Translations under genes and position numbers: made by a program
Shown here: positions 22,763-29,400 of the stretch, in pieces
Numbering within the stretch: the first letter of the stretch is position 1
Layout of the letters: every line of letters begins with the position of its first letter
IMG/VR virus record: IMGVR_UViG_3300042946_000686
Location: 1-37,004 of that record
Direction: 5' to 3' (one strand)
Length of the DNA stretch: 37,004 bases
Source: a virus
The notes under the pieces: model-generated
What the model was told of the DNA's origin: nothing
Database searches by the model: none
What the model saw: only the letters and a program-made list of their open reading frames with translations

Positions 22763-23724
22763 GCGGGTCGTCGCTGTGGAACGAGCGGCGCCGCGCGCTG
22801 TTGCTGGCAGCCGACGCGCTCGAGGCCCGGTCGTCCGAGAAGTGGGCGCAGGCCGACGACCTGCTGTTCTCGGTGCGGTCGGTGCGGACCGACAGGGCCG
22901 AGGTCCTCCGCCGGGAGGACGCCGCCGACCGAATACGGGCGATGCTGGACGAGGACGCGGCCGAGACGTTCCCGCTCCCGTTCCCGAAACTGAACGAGTG
23001 CCTGCTGGGCGGGCTGCGCCGCGGGCAGATCGCCGTCATCGCGGCCGACCCGGCGCACGGGAAGTCGATCCTCGTCGACCAGATACTCGAGCACTGCGCG
23101 GCCGCGGGCGCGTCGTGCCACCTGATGCTCAACGAGATGCAGCCCGCCGACCGCACGGCCCGGTGGATCCAGCGCAGGACCAAGATCGCGGAGGAGCGCG
23201 TCCTCGCGCGCGCGCTGTCCGACGACGAGCGGTCGCGCGTGGTCGCGGAGGCCGCCACGTTCCCGTTCGACATGACCCAGATCGCGGGCGAGACGTTCCG
23301 CGACGTCGCCGACCGCATACGCGAGGCCCGGGCCGACGTCGTGGCGATCGACTTGCTGTCGAGGTTCGACTACCGCGAGGAGCGCGAGTTGCGGCTCGGC
23401 ATGACCACGCTCGCGGACGCCGCGCACACGTCCAACGGGGGCCGCGGGTGCGCGTTGATCCTCGCCCACCACCTCAACGAGAAGCGGGTGGCCGACAACG
23501 GCGCCCGCCGCACCCCGTCCCTGACCGACATCCGAGACTCCGGCTCGGTCAAGAACTTCTCGGACGTGGTGATGTTCCTCAACAGGGAGCACGACTCGGA
23601 CGAGCCGACGAAACTGCTTTCCACGGCGGACTTCTACGCGGTCAAGGTGCGGGCCGGGCGCCCCGGCGGCGTCAAGGTCCGCCTGTCGCCGGTCGACCTG
23701 TCGTTCCACGAGGTCCAGTCGTGA
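22759..23724 (+). CDS. DnaB-like replicative helicase (RecA-fold ATPase)
   Basis: The product is 321 residues from GTG 22759. Walker A is ADPAHGKS (96-103), Walker B is VVAIDLL (194-200), and the LILAHHLNEKR segment with a downstream Ser/Arg-rich motif (DIRDSGSVKNFSDVVMFL) matches the RecA-like core of DnaB-type helicases. The 75-residue N-terminal part is shorter than the usual DnaB N-terminal domain, as in other minimal phage helicases. It would unwind DNA at the origin inside the preceding initiator gene, with the TOPRIM primase downstream. Confidence 0.85.
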   Translation: MSGSSLWNERRRALLLAADALEARSSEKWAQADDLLFSVRSVRTDRAEVLRREDAADRIRAMLDEDAAETFPLPFPKLNECLLGGLRRGQIAVIAADPAHGKSILVDQILEHCAAAGASCHLMLNEMQPADRTARWIQRRTKIAEERVLARALSDDERSRVVAEAATFPFDMTQIAGETFRDVADRIREARADVVAIDLLSRFDYREERELRLGMTTLADAAHTSNGGRGCALILAHHLNEKRVADNGARRTPSLTDIRDSGSVKNFSDVVMFLNREHDSDEPTKLLSTADFYAVKVRAGRPGGVKVRLSPVDLSFHEVQS

Positions 23725-23798
23725 TCGGCCGAGAGAGCGTCCGCGTCGTGGTGGACAATCCCGCGATGGTGATGGTCCCGACAGGGGGGTCGGCGTGA
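23721..23798 (+). CDS. Microprotein of unknown function
   Basis: The product is 25 residues from GTG 23721, with GTGA overlaps at both ends. It is Val/Met rich. It may act only as a translational bridge between the helicase and primase genes. Confidence 0.35.
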   Translation: MIGRESVRVVVDNPAMVMVPTGGSA

Positions 23799-24436
23799 CG
23801 ACTGCCGCCCGCGAATACCTAGCCGACCACGCGGTCGACTTCTCGATCGCCGCCGAGGCCGGCGTGACGGCAGACGAGCGCGAGCTCGTGTACCCGTACG
23901 TGACGCCCGACGGCCAGCCGTACGAGCGCCGCCGCTCGTTCGCCGACGGGATCACCCGCCAGCCGAAGGGCATGGAGCTGTCGTTGTGGTGGCCGCTGGG
24001 CCACGCGCTGGGCCTTCCGGCCATACTGTGCGAGGGCGAGGCCGACACGCTCGCCGCCGCGTCGGTCGTGGTCGACAGCGATCACCCGGCGCTTCGGCTG
24101 CTGTGCCCCGTGGGCGTGCCGGGCGCTTCGTTCCCGGCTTCCCGGGCCGCGGACCAACTCGGCAGCAGCGCGCCCGTGTACTTGGTCATGGACGGCGACG
24201 ACGCCGGACGGGCGTCCGCGCGCAGGATCGCCGTCGAACTCCAGCGCCGCGGCGTGACGTCGGTGGTGTGCGACGTGGGGGACGGCTGCGACCTGTCCGA
24301 CAGGCTGGCCGCCATGCCGCCAGACGACCGCGAGTCGTGGCTGGCGAACCTGCTCATGGACCACGAGGCCCTCCTCGACGAGGGGTCCGGCGACATGATG
24401 GTCGTCGACGACGTCCGGGGGAGGCTGGGAGCGTGA
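23795..24436 (+). CDS. TOPRIM-domain primase-like protein
   Basis: The product is 213 residues from GTG 23795 (GTGA overlap). TOPRIM residues are evident: the CEGEADTLAA glutamate (Glu80/82), the VYLVMDGDDAGR motif (Asp133, Asp135) and the supporting Gly. A short N-terminal segment (1-70) resembles the DnaG catalytic-core lead-in without a zinc-binding domain. It is probably the primase partner of the adjacent DnaB-like helicase, made as a separate protein rather than a fusion. There is no separate RNA polymerase-like domain. Confidence 0.8.
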   Translation: MTTAAREYLADHAVDFSIAAEAGVTADERELVYPYVTPDGQPYERRRSFADGITRQPKGMELSLWWPLGHALGLPAILCEGEADTLAAASVVVDSDHPALRLLCPVGVPGASFPASRAADQLGSSAPVYLVMDGDDAGRASARRIAVELQRRGVTSVVCDVGDGCDLSDRLAAMPPDDRESWLANLLMDHEALLDEGSGDMMVVDDVRGRLGA

Positions 24437-24747
24437 CCGACTGCTGGTTCGCGCACCTCGGCGGCTGCGACTTCCGACCCGACGGGCGCCCCGACATGGC
24501 GCACCTGATACCGAAGCAGCGACTGAAGAAGGCCGGTATCCGACGCCCGGAGGCGCTGAACGACCCGCGCGTCGTGAGGCCCATGTGCCGGAAGCACCAC
24601 CACCAGTTCGACAACGGGTTCATCACAGTGACGCGCCTCGAGATCCCGCGGGAGACCGAGGAGTACGCGAGGCAGCCCGACCCCAAGTTCCACCCGGACG
24701 TCGACGTGACGTGGTCGCTCGACCGAGACTACGGGGTGGAAGATTGA
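24433..24747 (+). CDS. HNH-like endonuclease or DNA-processing protein
   Basis: The product is 104 residues from GTG 24433. An HNH-type arrangement can be seen: an early Cys, the AHLIP helix start, [11 protein letters not shown], then [10 protein letters not shown]. This is shaped like beta-beta-alpha metal nucleases, and the spacing fits small phage HNH/NinG-type proteins. A long acidic C-terminus follows. Homing, branch cleavage and recombination support are all possible. Confidence 0.65.
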   Translation: MTDCWFAHLGGCDFRPDGRPDMAHLIPKQRLKKAGIRRPEALNDPRVVRPMCRKHHHQFDNGFITVTRLEIPRETEEYARQPDPKFHPDVDVTWSLDRDYGVED

Positions 24748-24830
24748 CCGACGGGTGCTCGGAGTGCGGCGGCCACACGGTCGACATCGCAGACGGGCAG
24801 CTGTGCCCGTCGTGCGGGGTGGTGTTGTGA
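24744..24830 (+). CDS. Mini zinc-ribbon protein
   Basis: The product is 28 residues from TTG 24744 (overlap TTGA). Two Cys pairs, CSECG and CPSCG, 14 residues apart, form a minimal zinc ribbon and little else. The GTGA overlap with the next gene supports translation. Its role is unknown. Confidence 0.5.
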   Translation: MTDGCSECGGHTVDIADGQLCPSCGVVL

Positions 24831-25081
24831 TTGTCGGGTCGCTCTTCTCGGGAGTCGGCGGGTTCGACCTCGGACTCGAGCGCGCCGGGCACTCCATCGC
24901 GTTCCAGTGCGAGGTCATCGAGTACCGACGGCGCGTCCTCCGACGGCACTGGCCGGACACCCACATATACGAGGACGTCCGACACGTCGCCGTCGACGGA
25001 GACCGGCTGCCCGACGCCGTGACGGTCCACGTCCCCGAATGGATAGGCCGACGCCTCGCCGAGTTCGGGGGCGAGTCGTGA
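24827..25081 (+). pseudogene. Internally deleted C5-cytosine DNA methyltransferase remnant
   Basis: The product is 84 residues from GTG 24827. Residues 1-55 are the N-terminus of a C5-methyltransferase: motif [18 protein letters not shown] and the following [19 protein letters not shown] strands. Residues 64-78 ([15 protein letters not shown]) match the C-terminal motif X end of such enzymes. The PCQ and ENV catalytic motifs and the target-recognition domain are missing, so it cannot methylate DNA. The deletion kept the frame and both NTGA overlaps. It may still bind S-adenosylmethionine or may simply be decaying. Confidence 0.75.
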
Positions 25082-25593
25082 TCGGCCCGACCGTGTTGGC
25101 GGTCGCGCTCGTGATGGCGGTCCCGCACCCGTCCCCGAGCCCGTCCCCGACCGTGCCGGACGACTGCCGTCGGGCCGTGACGTCGGCAGACCACCGCGGT
25201 TGGACTTCGAAGCTCGACGACCGCCACTACGAGATCCCGCGGTGGGCCAAGGCCAAGCACAGGCGAAGCGTGCGGTGCGCGGCGTCACCCGCCGGGCGGG
25301 CAGCGATGAGGCGTCAATGGGCGCGCGCCAAGCGCCGAGTGCCCGTCCCCAACGCCGAGGTCTGGATCAGGATCGGACTGTGCGAGCAACCCGGACCCGG
25401 CCGTTGGGGGATCCACTGGTCGTTCGGCCCAGCGACCTACGAGGGCGGCCTCGGGTTTTACGCGGGCACGTGGGACTCCTACAAGCCGCGCGGCTACCCC
25501 TCCAGCGCCGCGTACGCGACATGGCGGCAGCAGATGACCACCGCGAACCGGGTCATGCGGGCCGTCGGCATAACGGCGTGGGGGTGCGCGTGA
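25078..25593 (+). CDS. Secreted Rpf-like transglycosylase
   Basis: The product is 171 residues from GTG 25078. Residues 1-25 resemble a signal peptide (hydrophobic core then Pro/Ser). About 94-165 align by pattern with the resuscitation-promoting-factor fold: the catalytic Glu103 in [16 protein letters not shown], then [15 protein letters not shown] and a helix-rich end ANRVMRAVG. This muramidase-type domain is characteristic of Actinobacteria. Located in the early block, not the lysis block, it could act in DNA entry or wall remodelling. The host inference leans on this gene. Confidence 0.78.
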   Translation: MIGPTVLAVALVMAVPHPSPSPSPTVPDDCRRAVTSADHRGWTSKLDDRHYEIPRWAKAKHRRSVRCAASPAGRAAMRRQWARAKRRVPVPNAEVWIRIGLCEQPGPGRWGIHWSFGPATYEGGLGFYAGTWDSYKPRGYPSSAAYATWRQQMTTANRVMRAVGITAWGCA

Positions 25594-25682
25594 ACGACGA
25601 CGAGTTCGCCGGGTTCGTGTTCGCCGCGATCATCAGCACGGCGCTGCTCATCGCCGTCGCGTTCGGTCTGGGGGTCGTGTGA
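25590..25682 (+). CDS. Single-span membrane microprotein
   Basis: The product is 30 residues from GTG 25590, with a short acidic N-terminus and one hydrophobic helix (FVFAAIISTALLIAVAFGLGVV) reaching the end. Coupled by GTG overlap to the Rpf-like gene, it could be its membrane partner. This is inference from adjacency. Confidence 0.5.
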   Translation: MNDDEFAGFVFAAIISTALLIAVAFGLGVV

Positions 25683-25759
25683 CAAGTTTCCAAGTCTTAC
25701 AAGGCGACGTCGTCGACCGACTCGCAGACGTGAAGAATAAAAGCGTCCAAGCGGCATGA
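25679..25759 (+). pseudogene. N-terminal fragment of a replaced DNA methyltransferase
   Basis: The 26 codons from GTG 25679 encode FQVLQGDVVDRLADVKNKSVQ, the classic N-terminus of N4/N6-type methyltransferases (…GD…D.L…SVQ… leading to the SPPY/DPPY motif). The frame stops just before that motif, ending in an ATGA overlap with the intact methyltransferase, which begins with an equivalent segment (QLLIGDCYEQMKTLDEGSVD). It looks like a scar from replacement of an older methyltransferase. Confidence 0.65.
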
Positions 25760-27030
25760 GGCAACGCCAACTCCTGATCGGTGATTGTTACGAGCAAATG
25801 AAGACCTTGGACGAGGGAAGCGTGGACGCCATCGTCACCGACCCGCCCTACGGCCTGTCCGCCGAGCCTGACATGGCAGAAGTGCTCCGCCACTGGCTGG
25901 CAGGTGACGACTACGAGCACCGCGGCAGCGGCTTCATGGGCAAGTCGTGGGACTCCTTCGTCCCCGGCCCGAAGGTCTGGGAGGAGGCATACCGAGTGTT
26001 GAAGCCTGGAGGACACCTCGTGGCCTTCTTCGGCTCTAGGACCTACGACCTCGGAGCCATCGCCATCCGGCTGGCAGGCTTCCACGTCAGGGACCAGTTG
26101 CAGTGGCTCTACGGCTCAGGCTTCCCTAAGTCGCGCAACCTTGACGGCGAATGGAACGGCTGGGGCACCGCCCTCAAACCCGCTCACGAGCCGATAGTCC
26201 TAGCCCGCAAACCGCTAGACGGCACAGTTGCCGAGAATGTCCACACCCACGGAACCGGAGCGCTCAACATCGACGGTTGCCGGGTGGTGCACTGTTCCGA
26301 AGAAGATCTGGCAACTTCGCTATCGAAAAATCCCGGGCGCGCAAGCACTGTCACGAGTAACACCTACGGAAAAAACAGACCGCAACAATCTGTCAACACA
26401 TCAGGCCGCTGGCCCGCGAACCTAATCCTCAACGAAGCCGCTGGTGAAATGCTGGACGGGCAAAGTGGGATTAGCAGCGGAACCGAAAGACGAGGCTTTC
26501 CGGGTGGCAGCACCTTTGGAGGCGGAAAAATGAAGGCCGATCAGGGTCAATGGTTTGGCGATACAGGCGGTGCCTCCCGCTTCTTCTACTGCCCCAAAAC
26601 CTCCAAGGCCGAGCGGAACGCGGGGGTCGAGAACCGGGCCCCTCAGCGAAGTAACTATCGACCGAACGACGATTCCGAAAAGAACACGATTCGGGAACGC
26701 CTGCACAACTCTCGGGAACGGGCGAACCACCACCCGACGGTCAAGCCGATCGACCTCATGCGGTGGCTGGTCCGACTCGTCACCCCACCCAACGGCACCG
26801 TCCTCGACCCGTTCACGGGCTCAGGCTCTACGGGGTGTGCGGCCATCTTGGAGGACTGTGACTTCATCGGCATCGAGCAGGACCCTGATTACGCGGATAT
26901 CGCCAGTGCCCGCATTGAGTGGTGGAGCACCTTCGACTCAGGAACCTCAACCGAGGCAGCCCTAGAAACTGGCTCAACTGAGTCCAAAAGCAGAGACGCT
27001 GGGCAACTGGCCATTGGGGATGTCTTGTGA
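25756..27030 (+). CDS. DNA methyltransferase, DPPY type (probable adenine-N6, beta-class order)
   Basis: The product is 424 residues from ATG 25756. The catalytic DPPY (29-32) comes first and the S-adenosylmethionine motif DPFTGSGSTG (351-360) comes late, the order of beta-class enzymes such as CcrM. The intervening region (about 140-320) carries target recognition. DPPY favours adenine-N6 over cytosine-N4. GC is visibly lower than in neighbours; 26341-26400 is near 47% GC. That and the adjacent broken methyltransferases suggest recent acquisition. The enzyme probably protects phage DNA from host restriction. Confidence 0.9.
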   Translation: MRQRQLLIGDCYEQMKTLDEGSVDAIVTDPPYGLSAEPDMAEVLRHWLAGDDYEHRGSGFMGKSWDSFVPGPKVWEEAYRVLKPGGHLVAFFGSRTYDLGAIAIRLAGFHVRDQLQWLYGSGFPKSRNLDGEWNGWGTALKPAHEPIVLARKPLDGTVAENVHTHGTGALNIDGCRVVHCSEEDLATSLSKNPGRASTVTSNTYGKNRPQQSVNTSGRWPANLILNEAAGEMLDGQSGISSGTERRGFPGGSTFGGGKMKADQGQWFGDTGGASRFFYCPKTSKAERNAGVENRAPQRSNYRPNDDSEKNTIRERLHNSRERANHHPTVKPIDLMRWLVRLVTPPNGTVLDPFTGSGSTGCAAILEDCDFIGIEQDPDYADIASARIEWWSTFDSGTSTEAALETGSTESKSRDAGQLAIGDVL

Positions 27031-27272
27031 GCCGCCGCAAGACCGCCCAACGAGGCCCAGCCAAGAAGGCCGAGCCGGAGTCCAACCGCTTGTGGCTCAT
27101 CGTCAATCGGTCGACCGGTCGCCCGACCATCGGGTGCGACAACGCGTCGTGCCGCGGGATCAGGCTGGAGTACCGAGCGCGCAGGATCGCCGACCAGCTG
27201 GCAATCGACGCCGACGTGGTGCTGCGCCACGAGTTCTACGGTGAACCCGACCCGGACGCCGTGGATGAGTGA
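27027..27272 (+). CDS. Small basic protein of unknown function
   Basis: The product is 81 residues from GTG 27027 (GTGA overlap with the methyltransferase). It has a basic, Lys/Arg-rich N-terminus, a strand-turn segment (LWLIVNRSTGRPTIGC), one Cys pair (GCDNASC) and a helical, acidic C-terminus. It may bind DNA. No family is recognised. Confidence 0.6.
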   Translation: MSRRKTAQRGPAKKAEPESNRLWLIVNRSTGRPTIGCDNASCRGIRLEYRARRIADQLAIDADVVLRHEFYGEPDPDAVDE

Positions 27273-27870
27273 CCGCGCGCTCGACAACCGCGTGGCGCGG
27301 ATCCTGACCAAGTTGCAGATGGTGTCCGACGCGTCGTCCGCGTCCATCGTGTCCAACGACGGCGGGGGGTCGTCCAAGCCCGAGTCGTCCCCGCCACCCG
27401 GCGCCAGGCCCGACCGCGACCGCGACAAGCCCCCGCCCAAGGACCGGAGCCTGTTCGAGTGGTACGCGTGGCAGTTCGCCAGATCGCGGTCGGAGGAGAG
27501 GACCCGGCTGCTGTGCTACCTCGCCGAGCGCGACCACGCGCGACTGCGCAGCCGATCCCCTTCGCCGCGCGGCCGCACCGGTCCCGAGGACGAGCCCGCC
27601 GCCATGCGCCGGATCGTCGAGTGGTACGAGGGCGTGGACGCGTTGGAAGTGGCCGTGCTCGAGGACGTGTCGGTCCAGCACGTCCACAAGGCGCGGCGAG
27701 TCCACAAGCGGGTGGCGATCGACGGCCGTCGCCGACCCGAGTGGTCAGACTGGAGCGATGACGTACGCGAGGCCGCGGTGGCGCGGCGTCGCCACACGGG
27801 GGCGTCGCAGCACGAGGTCGCCGACGACCTCGGGGTGTCGCGCCGCACCGTCCAGAGGTACTGGCGGTGA
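27265..27870 (+). CDS. Two-HTH regulator candidate
   Basis: The product is 201 residues. ATG 27265 overlaps the previous gene by 8 bases; an in-frame GTG at 27241 is less likely. A disordered Ser/Pro/Asp region (residues 30-60) precedes a helical domain and then two HTH-like segments. One is around 124-150 (IVEWYEGVDALEVAVLEDVSVQHVHKA). The clearer one, at the end, is SQHEVADDLGVSRRTVQRYWR. It is the last gene before the tRNA/promoter region opening the late arm, so it may activate late transcription. This is inferred from domain and position. Confidence 0.62.
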   Translation: MSDRALDNRVARILTKLQMVSDASSASIVSNDGGGSSKPESSPPPGARPDRDRDKPPPKDRSLFEWYAWQFARSRSEERTRLLCYLAERDHARLRSRSPSPRGRTGPEDEPAAMRRIVEWYEGVDALEVAVLEDVSVQHVHKARRVHKRVAIDGRRRPEWSDWSDDVREAAVARRRHTGASQHEVADDLGVSRRTVQRYWR

Positions 27871-27901
27871 ACGGCTTGGCCGACGATCCGTCCGGCGCCA
27901 A

Positions 27902-27910
27902 TGGTACGAT
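27902..27910 (+). promoter_or_regulatory. Candidate extended -10 promoter for tRNA and late arm
   Basis: TGGTACGAT fits an extended -10 (TG-n-TACGAT). It lies about 90 bases before the tRNA-like gene, in the only gene-free stretch (27871-28093) near the early-to-late boundary. No good -35 is visible, which extended -10 promoters tolerate. Confidence 0.45.
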
Positions 27911-27999
27911 GCGCCTCCTAGATCGTCACGATGGCATACGTGCCACGACGACCTACCCGCTGACGTCCGGCCACCCCCTTCGCCGCGCACGCCAGCATG

Positions 28000-28070
28000 A
28001 GCGCCGCGGAGTAAAGGCAGCTCGCCGAGCACACCACTCGGAGAAGCGGGTTCAAGTCCCGCCGGCGCCA
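28000..28070 (+). tRNA. tRNA-like gene, nominal anticodon CAC (Val), with degenerate signature bases
   Basis: All four arms fold: acceptor 28000-28006 with 28063-28069 (six pairs, with A-C at the first), D-arm 28009-28023, anticodon stem CCGAG/CTCGG (28025-28041) around CACACCA, and T-arm GCGGG-TTCAAGT-CCCGC (28046-28062). The conserved A14, G18, G19, A21 and TTCAAGT are present. However, position 8 is C, position 33 is A rather than U, position 37 is C and the first acceptor pair is mismatched. CCA is not encoded. It may be decaying or specialised. Confidence 0.6.
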
Positions 28071-28093
28071 TCACAGCAGCGCGGAGGTCCATC

Positions 28094-28498
28094 GTGATCC
28101 ACGAGACCGCCGTCATCGGATCACCGCCCGAGGTCCGCGAATGGTCCGAGGGCCACGAGTGCTTCGACCCGGTCATCGGCGACGAGGTCAGGATAAGCGC
28201 GTTCGTCACCGTCGACGCGGGTTTCTGCCAGCCCACCCGGGTCGGCGACGGTTCGTTCCTGATGGCTCACGTCCACGTCGGCCACGACTGCAGCATCGGC
28301 CGCCGTGTCGAGATCGCAGCGGGCGCCACGCTCGCGGGTCACGTGACCGTTGGCGACGACGCCAAGATCGGCGTCGGCGCGTCGATCAGGCCGTACGTGT
28401 CGATCGGCGTTGGGGCCAGGATCGGCGCCGGGGCCGTGGTGATCGACGACGTCCCAGCGCACGCCGTCGCGTACGGGTGCCCAGCGAGGCCCCGATGA
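28094..28498 (+). CDS. Left-handed beta-helix (hexapeptide) acyltransferase
   Basis: The product is 134 residues. GTG 28094 has GGAGG six bases upstream. Hexapeptide repeats run through most of the protein (for example IGDEVRISAFVTV, VGDGSFLMAHVHVGHDCSIG, IAAGATLAGHVTVGDDAKIGVGASI). The catalytic-type His lies within HVHVGHDC. The YGCPARP ending is typical of sugar O/N-acetyltransferases. It is shorter than WlbB/FdtC-type enzymes. It is translationally coupled to a glycosyltransferase and oxidoreductase, so it probably N-acetylates the amino sugar made by the DegT enzyme. Confidence 0.85.
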   Translation: MIHETAVIGSPPEVREWSEGHECFDPVIGDEVRISAFVTVDAGFCQPTRVGDGSFLMAHVHVGHDCSIGRRVEIAAGATLAGHVTVGDDAKIGVGASIRPYVSIGVGARIGAGAVVIDDVPAHAVAYGCPARPR

Positions 28499-29400
28499 GG
28501 GTGGTGGCGCTGATGTCGTGGTACCAAGAGTCCCCGGTGTGGCTGGCCGCCTCGGTCGCGGCAGCCGCCAAGGCGTGCGACCACGTGGTCGCGGTCGACG
28601 GGGCGTACTTCCTCTTCCCGGGCGGGCGACCGAGGTCCGGCTCCGAGCAGGCCGCCGTCATCCAAGAGGTCGCCCACGCCCACGGCATGGGGTCGACCGT
28701 CCACACCCCCGACACCACGTGGGAGGGGAACGAGGTGGAGAAGCGCGCTGCGATGTTCAGACTCGCCGAGACCGTCACCGACGAGGACGACTGGTACTTC
28801 GTGATCGACGCCGACGTGGTGGTCGACGCGGTGCCCGACGACTTTCGGTCGCGCCTGTCGGACACCGACTGCGACACCGCGGAGGTCGGGTTCTGGGAGC
28901 GCGACGACGTGTTCGCCGACCCCGCCAAGGCAGCCGCGGCCCGCAGCATGGACTGGCCGACCAGCGAGTTCCCCGTCCGAGCGCTGTACCGGGCCGTCCG
29001 AGGGCTGACCGTGGTCGACAACCACTACACGTACGTCACCCCCGACGGCCGCACCATGTGGGGCAACAGGCCCCACGAGCTGGAACCGGCGCTTGACATG
29101 ACGGATCTCCGGTGCGAGCACAGGACGAACTTCCGCGACCTCAGCCGGCGCAACATGGCGCGCGACTATTACAAGCGCCGAGACGCGCTCGGCATCGAGT
29201 CCGACACGTGCGGCTTCTGCGGACGCCGCGGGTCGCACGTGATCCCGTACGACTGGCAGCCCGACGGCGACGCGCTGTCGGCGACCAGCGTCGCGGTGTG
29301 CGACGACTGCCTCCCCGACGCGAAGCGCCGTTCCGACGATCAGGTGCGAGCGCTCGGCCGCGACCCGGCTGGCCTCGAGTACGAGGGACCAACATCGTGA
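28495..29400 (+). CDS. GT-A type glycosyltransferase with C-terminal zinc ribbon
   Basis: The product is 301 residues from ATG 28495 (ATGA overlap). The N-terminal part starts like actinophage glycosyltransferases (MSWYQESPVWLAASV, HVVAVDGAYFLFPGGRPRS), with a metal-binding DAD (Asp105-Asp107) in YFVIDADVVVD. A zinc ribbon (CGFCGRR ... CDDC) lies near residues 238-275. It would transfer a sugar from a nucleotide donor. Neighbouring sugar-modifying enzymes suggest the donor is an unusual amino sugar; the acceptor is unknown. Virion proteins or DNA are candidates. Confidence 0.83.
   Translation: MRVVALMSWYQESPVWLAASVAAAAKACDHVVAVDGAYFLFPGGRPRSGSEQAAVIQEVAHAHGMGSTVHTPDTTWEGNEVEKRAAMFRLAETVTDEDDWYFVIDADVVVDAVPDDFRSRLSDTDCDTAEVGFWERDDVFADPAKAAAARSMDWPTSEFPVRALYRAVRGLTVVDNHYTYVTPDGRTMWGNRPHELEPALDMTDLRCEHRTNFRDLSRRNMARDYYKRRDALGIESDTCGFCGRRGSHVIPYDWQPDGDALSATSVAVCDDCLPDAKRRSDDQVRALGRDPAGLEYEGPTS

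Noticed and set aside
27867-28097. Short forward frame covering the tRNA-like gene
   Set aside because: Arg-rich translation of structural RNA sequence, with no protein-like features.
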